Below, one piece after another: positions 55,385 through 64,000 of a DNA stretch of 64,000 nt. The notes below the pieces were generated by a model that did not search any database, was not told the origin of the DNA, and saw only the letters and a program-made list of their open reading frames with translations. The translations under genes were made by a program, and so were the position numbers. Position 1 is the first letter of the stretch. The number at the start of each line of letters is the position of its first letter. Source of the stretch: Girardinichthys multiradiatus (taxonomy: Eukaryota > Chordata > Actinopteri > Cyprinodontiformes > Goodeidae); NCBI RefSeq assembly GCF_021462225.1, contig NC_061806.1, forward strand, positions 4,459,234 through 4,523,233, written 5' to 3'.

Positions 55385-56541
55385 TGAGCTATCTTCCTTA
55401 TTTGTTACCTTCATCTTCTTCCCTCCCTGTTGGATGGAGTAAAGGGGAGTCAGGTTTAGCCTAAACCGGCTCAGTTATGGTTGAGGTGCAAACACACCCT
55501 CCATTTCTGCTACCTGTATGACCCCCTCTCTTTTCCAATGGTTATAATCAATCTGACAGAGAGAGGTTGTTGTTTTTAGTATAACAATGGCCATGAGTGG
55601 GCTCTAGATGGACAAACTGTCTACTTTTAAGGCTAGGCTTAAAACATTCCTTTTTTATAAAGCTTATAGTTAGAGTGGCTTAGGTTATCCTGAGCTATCT
55701 CTGTAGTTATGCTGCTATAGGCTTAGGCTGCTGGAGGACATAATGACCACTTTCACCCTCTTCACTACATTCTCACACTACTCTCCAATTTTGCATTATT
55801 TGCTGTTATTTCAGCTTTTAACTTTGTTCTCTCTCTTTTCTCTTCCTAGAAGCTACACCTGGCCTGACTCTGTGTCTACCTGTGACACCTTTCTGGAGAG
55901 GGGAATCGTCCGAGCTTCTGCTGGCAACAACTTAATGCTCACCCTCTATCGATGATCCACATAGCCCTGTCTTTTAGTGTTTAACCTTATTTCTCTCCTA
56001 GATAGCTACTGATTGAGCTTTTACTGTGACTAACTCTATGTGCTCTTTTTCAGACTCTAACCTTGAAAACTGGCTCATAGTTTATCTATTCGTTCTTTCT
56101 AGGTGAAATGACTAAAGGAGCTACATCCACTAATATTTACTTTTCATTCCCATAGAAAGTACTCCTGGTTCAGTGCTTCTTTGTTCTCTTTGTGTCTCTG
56201 CTCTGTTCTCTCAAACCCCCAGTCGGTCGTGGCAGATGGCCGCTCACACTGAGCCTGGTTCTGCTGGAGGTTTCTTCCTGTTAAAGGGAGTTTTTCCTCT
56301 CCAATGTCTCTACATGCTCATCCAGGAGGAGGGAATGCTACAAGTCTCTGACTCGATTCAACCTGCTGGGTTTTCTTAGATAGAAAAACTTTTTATCCAA
56401 TTTGAATAAATAACTGAATCTGACTGCACTGTTCAATGATTACGATTAATTGGAATGTATGTACCTGACTGTTGTGAAGTGCCTTGAGACGACATGTGTT
56501 GTGAATTGGCGCTATATAAATTGAATTGAATTGAATTGAAA
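55385..56541 (+). mobile_element. 5'-truncated L2 3' UTR copy
   Basis: Matches 48,620-49,930, with a rearranged segment at about 55,615-55,700, and ends in TTGAATTGAATTGAATTGAA. No coding sequence remains. Confidence 0.8.
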
Positions 56542-56849
56542 ATAACTGGAGGAGCTGAGCATGTCACCATGGGGTGTCTTTTGCTTATGGGTGTATCCTT
56601 TTTTGTAAACCTGACTGGATGACCATGTCACCAATGGGCGTAACTTCCTTCACTTGCGTTTTAAATAATTAGCTACTTTTCTTTTTTCACATAGTTATAC
56701 ACATACATAATACGAACTGATATAATTTTAAATATAATTCTGAAACACCAACTTTGGTACTAGGATCTTTGGTCTAAGTGCAGTTGGAAAGTATCTTATA
56801 ATCTGCATTTAAGAGGCGGAGGGGTCTGTATGAGTAACATTTCTTTTTG
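56542..56849. other. Spacer between L2 tail and antisense L1
   Basis: No recognisable gene or repeat. Confidence 0.4.
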
Positions 56850-58460
56850 TCTTTCTCAGGCTTTGGAAGCAGAAGAACTGTTGCATTTTTCAATGAATCT
56901 GGTATTGTTTTTATTTTCAAGAGATTCTTTAATCATGTTTGTGAGGGGGATTAGTAATTTTTTTTAAAAGGCTTTGTACTCAACAGGGAAGCTGTCGGGG
57001 CGGGGAGGCTTCTTTTTCTGTAGAGAGTTAACAGCTTGAAGTACCTCCATTTCTAACATATCTGCATCACAGAGTTCTTTATCCCCATCTTGTCATTTGG
57101 AAGGAGTCATACCTAACATGAACCTCCTTGCTCCAACATTGTCACCATCCTGCCCAGTTTTATAGAAAGGTTTGAAATAAGGGTGCGGTAGCTCGGACAT
57201 GGTAAAACTGTTTGAATTTTGCATTTATGGACATTGAATTGTTGACTAGACTGCTGTCTTCTGTTACTACTGAGTGTATAGATATTTTTTTAGCAGTTTC
57301 TTTTCTAATTTGCCAAGCCCAGATTTGACTTGTTTTGTTCCCAAATTCATAATAGTGATACCTAGTCCTGGCCATAGCTGCTTCCTCTTTGTTCGTACAT
57401 CAATTATTTCTTTATTTGTGTGTAAAGATGTTCCTTGTTTTTGTTGGCAATATAATTCTGTTGCAGCTTTTTAATGTGGTTTTCCAGTTTAGTTAGTGTT
57501 TACCTTATAGACACTGATTGATAAAACCTCTCATATGGGCTTTGAGAGCTTCCCAGATATCTGCATGTTATGATGAGAAATATTTCAATATTAGTGGTCA
57601 TATATGAAATAAATTCATAGTCTTAACATGTTACTTTTAAAACTCCACCTGTGCGTTGTGAGCTGTTGAGTTTGATAGGAATGTGATCCGAAAAGGTAGC
57701 TGCTAAATTCAATTCGATTCGATTCGATCCAATTCAAATCAGTTTTATTTATATAGCGCCAATTCACAACACATGTCGTCTCAGGGGTCTTAATAAAGTC
57801 AATTAAATGGAATCATGCAGATTTCAAGTCAGGTACACACATTCCAATTAATCCTAACCATTGAACAGTGCAGTCAGATTCAGTTTATTATTCAAACTGG
57901 TCAAACGTTTTTCTATCTAAGAAAACCCAACAGATTGCATCGAGTCAGTGACTTGCAGCATTCACTCCTCCTGAATGAGCATGTAGAGACAGTGGATAGT
58001 CGCTTGCATTGACTTTGCAGCAATCCTTCATACTGAGCATGCATGTAGCGACAGTGGAGAGGAAAAACTCCCTATAGGTACAGGCTGTCATCATAACTAG
58101 TTGTACCAGGAACATGTCAATTCTAGAGTGTGTATTATGTGTCGGTGAAAGGAAAACAAAATCCTTCTGGAAGATTTCGCCACACATTACTAATGCCCAT
58201 GTCCTGCTGCCTTTGATAAAGAAGCTGTTTTGGGTGATGATATATCAAAAAGGGGATTAAAGAGCAGATTAAAATCTTCACGCCCAATACATTGACCCCC
58301 AGTTGTGTGCACTTTCAATATCAAGAACAGCGGGTCATTGTAGTGTGACCCATATATACTTGCCAAAGATATATTTTTCCTTTTTATTACACAGTCTGCA
58401 AGCAAAACATTTTTGATCATTTTTAAGTACATTTAATTTAAAGTTCAGGTGTTTATTAAT
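56850..58460 (-). pseudogene. Antisense L1-type LINE ORF2 fragment
   Basis: On the minus strand, about 58,460-58,190 carries a degraded endonuclease with GREDFNLLFNPLFD (GGDFN equivalent) and SSPKTASLSK. Beyond the inserted L2 tail (58,085-57,712) the endonuclease end SDHIPIKLN (about 57,690) and the linker RYHYYEFGNKTSQIWAWQIR (57,375-57,300) follow. It then continues as degraded pre-reverse-transcriptase sequence to about 56,850. It is similar in type to the L1 at 28,015, with many stops. No reverse transcriptase is left. Confidence 0.65.
57712..58085 (-). mobile_element. L2 3' end inserted in antisense L1
   Basis: The reverse complement matches the last 370 bases of the L2 3' UTR, including GGCGCTATATAAATAAAACT and a GAATC/GAATT tail at 57,712-57,735. 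It is strongly 5'-truncated. Confidence 0.85.
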
Positions 58461-60663
58461 GAGCAAGGTGTCCAAGAGAGTCCTGGAAGTGACTCTTTTG
58501 GACAAAGAGACAAAGAGAAGAAAGGTGATGTAACACATTGATAAACATGATGATATAAACTGCTTTTTGTATTTCTTTAGAATATTGTTGTGACATATTA
58601 TTTGTTTGATTGTCTGACATATTTAAGTGTGAGAAATAAGAGAAGAAAAACCTTTTTCCTGGTGATGTTTCACCTGTTCTGTCTTCACTTTTATCATCAG
58701 AACAACTTGGTTAAAGTTAGCTAACAGTTTGCAAGCTTGGTATATACAGTAAAACTACTTGAGAAGGTTTCGATCCGAAAACTACCCTATTAGCCACGGG
58801 TAATGATCATGACTTGGACAACTTTGAAAACATCCTTTTTCATTTTTTCTTCGGAGAAGCAACTTCTGCTAACAAACACTATAGCTTGCATATTTTTAGA
58901 ATGATATCCAAGGATATAAAATGTGCACGGACACATGACTTATGGTGTAATTTTGGTGGAAAACAGTGTGCAGTGACACAATAATAAGTTAGTAACAATA
59001 ACTACTCTTATTACCTACCCTGCACTACTGATACAACTTTCCTTCCATCTAGAGAAAACCAGAGTTAAAAACAATCAATGATATTAATGTAAAAATAATT
59101 AGAACACAGAACAATAAGATACTGCAAATGAGAATGGATCAAATTGGTGATATTGTTTCTTTGAGAAACCCTTCCCTATCTCATTTGATTAAGATAAAAT
59201 GTTTTGATGTTATAGACATCCACCATCTTCAGAAGTACATGTGTTAAAGACACAAAGTCAGCAGTTTTATCCTTTGTTGATGTGAGAGCTGGATGTTAAG
59301 CACTGCTCCGTGCTCTGAGTAGGCTCATCATGAGGAGCTGTTTAGTATTCTGTGGGTGTAAATAGGAGTTTGGCGGGGCAATGGGTGGCAGAGCGGACCA
59401 CTTTGTCATTAATGTGCCCATTGGTGTTATAATGTGCCTAATGACATCGTTCTTAGATGGCATGCTGAGAGCTCGACCACAGGGAGCCCAGCTCAAATGT
59501 CTGCAGGCACTGACGCCTCCCGTCATCAATCCCACATGTCTTTTCACCAAAATCTGAAGCCTTGAGATAATGTCTTTCATGGTTCAGCAGTCTGACAGGG
59601 TTTCCCTCCTGCCTGGCCTTGAAATGGGCAAATTAATAGTTCCTTTGAAACAAATTGGAATTACACCCCTCGATGCCTTAATGTCAGAATGTGTGAGCGC
59701 TGACGTCCCAGGTCTCACTGCTGATGGAATGTGAAGATCTGAGAAATACAGTGTACAGAGGGAGGGGGAGTGTAAAGATATGCAGGACCCCCCACATGCA
59801 TAGAAAGTAAAGCCTGTGCTCAGCATGGATAGCAGCAGCTATTGTCTGAGCAAAGGAAAGATTGGAAAGGTTCCATCTTGAGCATTAAGGGAGAAATCTG
59901 GAAGCCCCGTGATATGAGAATGAGTGATGGCCCGAACAAATGACCCATGGTGTTATTCTGTTGGAGGACAGCTTCACTCTAAGCTGTTGACATGAAAACA
60001 TACACCTGGAACTGACACAAGCATTTTTAATTCTGCTCTTCAATAGTCTAATGTCCCCTGTCATTGTACTGAACTGCATTTTTACGGGTCCTTTTACCAT
60101 ATCATCAATTTTAGCACTAGACGTGAGATGGTTACGTTTATCAATCTGTGTCCAGTTTCATAACCATTATAAATTCTCTCATATCATCCCTGCAGTTTAA
60201 AATCTCTTTATTGATATGCAAGAGAAAGTGTTTCCTGAACTTTCTCTGACTGTATGGAGCACTGTGTATTGCAGCAGTGCCAGGCTCCCATTTGTTGCAG
60301 TGCACTGCCTCTTAGGTGGCTTAAAGAAGTCTACCTAAGTTTTACCTTGCTTTTAACAAAGACACTATTTTAAAGCTACAGCTGCAAGAGAACCAGCCGA
60401 GTGCAAAACTGTTTCTAAATTTTGTCACTGTTTATTCCATGTTTTTGAATAACTGTCAATAAAAATCCAAACACACTAAATAGATTAATTCATTATTATG
60501 ACTGGAACAATTGTTGTTTTTCTGTTTTAAGTGAAATAATGTTCATTTTCAAAATTTTTGTTTTGAAATCTTTGTTAAAAATGTTTGCAAATATTTACCC
60601 ATTCCTAATGTTGGGTCAGGAACATCCATTTTGGTCAGAAAAATGACTGTACACCGCAGTACC
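58461..60663. other. Unique-looking non-coding DNA
   Basis: No mobile element is recognised. About 59,290-59,560 has balanced composition, TAATG motifs (CATTAATGTGCCCATTGG, CCTAATGACATCG) and no coding frame. It could be a conserved regulatory element, by texture only. Confidence 0.3.
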
Positions 60664-61105
60664 GACGTCATCAGAGCTTATAAAAAGCATAGGAAACAAA
60701 CGTTTAACCGCCATTTACAGTCGTAGTGTCACAATACTACGTTCAGAGGCAACTCTCTAGAGAAATAGAAGCTCACGGGCGGGTTTACTTTTCCTCCACA
60801 CTGGCCATTCCCGGAGGAATTTGAAAGCTGGAAATCTGTCTGATACAAGATCAGAAGGTCCATATCTTGATCGAAGACCATCAGACGTGACCCAGGCACA
60901 TGTGAAACCCATGTGTTTCCAAGGAGACGAGTTTCCTCCTTGTTTTTCTGACTGCAACGGTTCCTCATATTTTCCCCGTTTTGGACAGAGGAGAAGTTGA
61001 CCGTTTTGAGTTGATCATGGATGCGTGACACTCTGGTCCCCCATGTATTTTCTTCAGACCTATGACCCATCGTCGAGCCGGTGAAAAGAAGAAATCGACA
61101 TCAAG
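60664..61105 (+). promoter_or_regulatory. Candidate promoter and first exon
   Basis: GACGTCAT (60664-60671), a CRE-like half site, lies 7 bases upstream of TATAAAAAG (60679-60687). About 400 bases of GC-richer sequence follow and end in a good splice donor (CATCAAG|GTAATT, intron from 61106). No long plus-strand frame is present, so this would be a 5' UTR exon. A minus-strand frame of 113 codons (60729-61070) is unrecognised. An LTR remnant is the alternative. Confidence 0.3.
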
Positions 61106-62486
61106 GTAATTTTGTTCTCTTTATATTAAATTGGATAGGTGTATTTAGAGGTCTGGACAGGGTGAGGCATAGTTAGTGAATTAGGATCACCATTAGTTAA
61201 TCCAGTTATTAACTTGTTGCATGAAATATTTGTTGAAGTGTTTTATGTTGAACTGTTTTAATTAGCTGTATGAATACTGTGGAAGTTTGGGTGCGTTCAT
61301 CCTGCTGATTGCCAATCAGCCAGGAGGTAAAGCTGAATACCGAGATCCAAAATACTGAGGTCCAAGCACCAAAGAACAGGTTGAGGTCTTATTGTAGTTT
61401 TAGTGTTCAGAAATATTAATGGACAAAACGTTTTATGTTTAAAGTGTTCACATATTTTCATAAACTTTGCCCAAAAGTAAGGAAATTTGTGTTAGATTTT
61501 TTTTAACATTGCTTTTTGGTCACATTCAATAACTTAGAATATTGTTGAAAAGTTCCTTCATTTCAGTATCTCAGCTTACTAAGCAAAACACATATGGATT
61601 AATTCCACACAGCCTTTATATTTGTTAATATGATTTTCGGCTTACAGCTAATGAAAACACAATATTTAGGAGTAGAATGTAATTTCAGGGCAATAGAGAA
61701 ACTGGTTTGTTAAAAAAATGTGGGTTTCACAAAATGTATGTTTAATACCTGCTTAGATGCTCTATTGTCATGTTTCTGGAAAGTTCCCTAACCCACCTGC
61801 AGAATCAAACTTGGGACTCAGAATAAATCAGATAAAAAGTTTATTTACTAGATGAATAATAAAGTAGAAAGACCAGCAGGGCTTCCTTATTCAAGGTTCT
61901 TCTGTGTCTGGTGGAAAAGAGAAGTTAGATAGCGGGATGTAAGGACAAGAATACATCTTTGAGTCAATGGAGGAAGGAAATACTGGAGGGGTGTTTGTAG
62001 AAGGAGATGCCAAAACAAGGGGTTGTACTGCTAGATGGGTTTCAATTAGAGGGTAGCAGATGGAAACTTGAGATTCTTTCAGAGTAGAAAGGCAGATGAT
62101 GGCTGGATAAAGATCTGTCTTAGAAAGGTTGGTGTAGGAACCAACAAGAAGGCTCCAACGTGGGAGGAACAGAGGACATGAAGAGTTAGCTCAGGTAGTA
62201 AGAAGAAAAATCTTAACTTTTAACTTTTCTCACAGAACAGGCAAAAACCCTCAAAAAGTTTTAGAAAGGGAGATACTTGGGCTTGACTCTACCAAAGAGG
62301 CTGATCATCAGGAGAAGTCTGGTCATTCATCAGCAGCTCCTTAAATCGCCAGCAGCCAGATGAGGTGATTGCAGACAGATGTGCAATCTGCAGCAGGGAG
62401 CCACACCCTACAGCAGAGATCCTCTGTTCAGGAAAGATCTCATACACAAACTCACACGCACACACACACCAGGATTATGACATCTA
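61106..62486. other. AT-rich DNA with a short CA repeat
   Basis: No gene is recognised. A short (CA)n tract lies at about 62,449-62,470, just before the Tc1 element. TA at 62485-62486 is the Tc1 target. Confidence 0.5.
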
Positions 62487-62686
62487 CAGGTCCTTCTCAA
62501 AATATTAGCATATTGTGATAAAGTTCATTATTTTCCATAATGTCATGATGAAAATTTAACATTCATATATTTTAGATTCATTGCACACTAACTGAAATAT
62601 TTCAGGTCTTTTATTGTCTTAATACGGATGATTTTGGCATACAGCTCATGAAAACCCAAAATTCCTATCTCACAAAATTAGCATAT
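62487..62686 (+). repeat. Tc1 left inverted terminal repeat
   Basis: About 200 bp. The inner half is the complement of 63896-64000. It includes GGTCTTTTATTGTCTTAATA and ends at TTAGCATAT. Confidence 0.9.
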
Positions 62687-62813
62687 CATTAAAGGGTCTC
62701 TAAACGAGCTATGAACCTAATCATCTGAATCAACGAGTTAACTCTAAACACCTGCAAAAGATTCCTGAGGCCTTTAAAACTCCCAGCCTGGTTCATCACT
62801 CAAAACCCCAATC

Positions 62814-63818
62814 ATGGGTAAGACTGCCGACCTGACTGCTGTCCAGAAGGCCACTATTGACACCCTCAAGCAAGAGGGTGAGACACAGAAAGAAATTTCT
62901 GAACGAATAGGCTGTTCCCAGAGTGCTGTATCAAGGCACCTCAGTGGGAAGTCTGTGGGAAGGAAAAAGTGTGGCAGAAAACGCTGCACAACGAGCAGAG
63001 GTGACCGGACCCTGAGGAAGATTGTGGAGAAGGGCCGATTCCAGACCTTGGAGAACCTGTGGAAGCAGTGGACTGAGTCTGGAGTAGAAACATCCAGAGC
63101 CACCGTGCACAGGCGTGTGCAGGAAATGGGCTACAGGTGCCGCATTCCCCAGGTCAAGCCACTTTTGAACCAGAAACAGCGGCAGAAGCGCCTGACCTGG
63201 GCTACAGAGAAGCAGCACTGGACTGTTGCTCAGTGGTCCAAAGTACTTTTTCCAGATGAAAGCAAATTCTGCATGTCATTTGGAAATCAAGGTGCCAGAG
63301 TCTGGAGGAAGACTGGGGAGAAGGAAATGCCAAAATGCCAGAAGTCCAGTGTCAAGTACCCACAGTCAGTGATGGTCTGGGGTGCCGTGTCAGCTGCTGG
63401 TGTTGGTCCACTGTGTTTTATCAAGGGCAGGGTCAATGCAGCTAGCTATCAGGAGATTTTGGAGCACTTCATGCTTCCATCTGCTGAAAAGCTTTATGGA
63501 GATGAAGATTTCTTTTTTCAGCACGACCTGGCACCTGCTCACAGTGCCAAAACCACTGGTAAATGGTTTACTGACCATGGTATCACTGTGCTCAATTGGC
63601 CTGCCAACTCTCCTGACCTGAACCCCATAGAGAATCTGTGGGATATTGTGAAGAGAACGTTGAGAGACTCAAGACCCAACACTCTGGATGAGCTAAAGGC
63701 CGCTATCGAAGCATCCTGGGCCTCCTTAAGACCTCAGCAGTGCCACAGGCTGATTGCCTCCATGCCACGCTGCATTGAAGCAGTCATTTCTGCAAAAGGA
63801 TTCCCGACCAAGTATTGA
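62814..63818 (+). CDS. Tc1 transposase
   Basis: An intact 334-residue frame, the full length for Tc1 transposases, starts at ATG (MGKTADLTAVQKATIDTLKQ). Two N-terminal helix-turn-helix domains bind the inverted repeats: about residues 5-45 (the second helix is in CSQSAVSRHLSG) and about 60-110. A basic GRKK/GRKR stretch lies at 49-57. The catalytic triad is complete: Asp148 in LFPDESKF, Asp238 in FFQHDLAPAHSA and Glu273 in NSPDLNPIENLW. The spacing of 34 residues after the second Asp gives DD34E. The enzyme excises the element and inserts it at TA. No stops or frameshifts are seen. A few residues (Pro147; Phe234, usually Ile in the family as I remember it) may reduce activity. Confidence 0.95.
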   Translation: MGKTADLTAVQKATIDTLKQEGETQKEISERIGCSQSAVSRHLSGKSVGRKKCGRKRCTTSRGDRTLRKIVEKGRFQTLENLWKQWTESGVETSRATVHRRVQEMGYRCRIPQVKPLLNQKQRQKRLTWATEKQHWTVAQWSKVLFPDESKFCMSFGNQGARVWRKTGEKEMPKCQKSSVKYPQSVMVWGAVSAAGVGPLCFIKGRVNAASYQEILEHFMLPSAEKLYGDEDFFFQHDLAPAHSAKTTGKWFTDHGITVLNWPANSPDLNPIENLWDIVKRTLRDSRPNTLDELKAAIEASWASLRPQQCHRLIASMPRCIEAVISAKGFPTKY

Positions 63819-63895
63819 GTGCATAACTGTACATGATTATTTGAAGGTTGACGTTTTTTGTATTAAAAACACTTTTCTTTTATTGGTCGGATGAA

Positions 63896-64000
63896 ATATG
63901 CTAATTTTGTGAGATAGGAATTGTGGGTTTTCATGAGCTGTATGCCAAAATCATCCGTATTAAGACAATAAAAGACCTGAAATATTTCAGTTCGTGTGCA
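63896..64000 (-). repeat. Tc1 right inverted terminal repeat, partial
   Basis: ATATGCTAATTTTGTGAGAT onward is the inverse of the inner left repeat, with two differences by eye. It is cut off by the window end. Confidence 0.9.

Larger units (their letters stand above)
62487..64000 (+). mobile_element. Tc1 transposon with intact transposase, cut by window end
   Basis: Starts CAGGTCCTTCTCAAAATATT after a TA dinucleotide. The left inverted repeat spans about 200 bp (62487-62686), and the right one starts at about 63896 and runs off the window after 105 bp. The two visible arms differ at two positions by eye. This Tc1 family is very abundant and little diverged in many fishes. By extrapolation the full element would be about 1.6 kb. 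Confidence 0.95.

Noticed and set aside
62814..63818. Minus-strand frames over the Tc1 transposase
   Set aside because: They are shadows of the intact 334-residue transposase on the plus strand.

Overview
The window looks like repeat-dense intergenic or intronic DNA of a teleost fish, probably a percomorph. I base this on the repeat families. They are Rex3 (RTE clade) LINEs, several L2/CR1-type LINEs with (GAATT)n tails, fish L1 and Tx1-type LINEs, a tRNA-derived SINE, hAT and Tc1 DNA transposons, and LTR retroviruses. No complete host protein gene is visible. Almost all coding potential belongs to mobile elements, and most of it is broken.

Layout. 1-4725: AT-rich DNA without recognisable genes. 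4726-5030: Tc1-like remnant. 5385-13642: two nested endogenous retroviruses. The inner one (5629-13331) has two LTRs, a polypurine tract and an ACGG target duplication, and it lies inside the U3 of an outer LTR (TGTTGG...CCAACA) followed by a tRNA-Trp primer binding site. A 1.4-kb non-coding block occurs once in the inner provirus and once downstream. 16-20 kb: SINE/LINE tails and a tRNA-Glu-derived piece carrying the CCA complement. 20.6-22.1 kb: decayed Rex3. 24.7-26.6 kb: an antisense L2 interrupted by a hAT element.

28-50.5 kb is a deep nest: L1, an L2-group LINE split by another L2 3' end, and an antisense Tx1 split by an almost open Rex3 copy (31913-34945). After these comes a long L2 (about 35.5-49.9 kb) split by a DNA transposon of about 9.1 kb. 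That transposon carries two gene remnants: a multi-exon gene like the fish proteins annotated 'SAM domain-containing protein 3-like', and a C2H2-finger/RNase H-fold transposase of the CMC/KDZ type. A C-rich, strongly strand-asymmetric repeat of 2.6 kb sits in the transposon 5' to these genes, and a partial inverted copy lies at 49.9-50.3 kb.

51.7-54.6 kb: antisense Rex3 with a 10-bp target duplication. 55.4-58.5 kb: L2 3' ends and an antisense L1. 59-61 kb: unique-looking DNA with a possible promoter/first exon. 62487-64000: a young Tc1 transposon with an intact 334-residue DD34E transposase, cut by the window edge.

The genes form no pathway; the content is a stratigraphy of insertions. The least familiar system is the two-gene transposon at 37.87-46.98 kb. 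Family names come from remembered protein and DNA motifs, not database searches.
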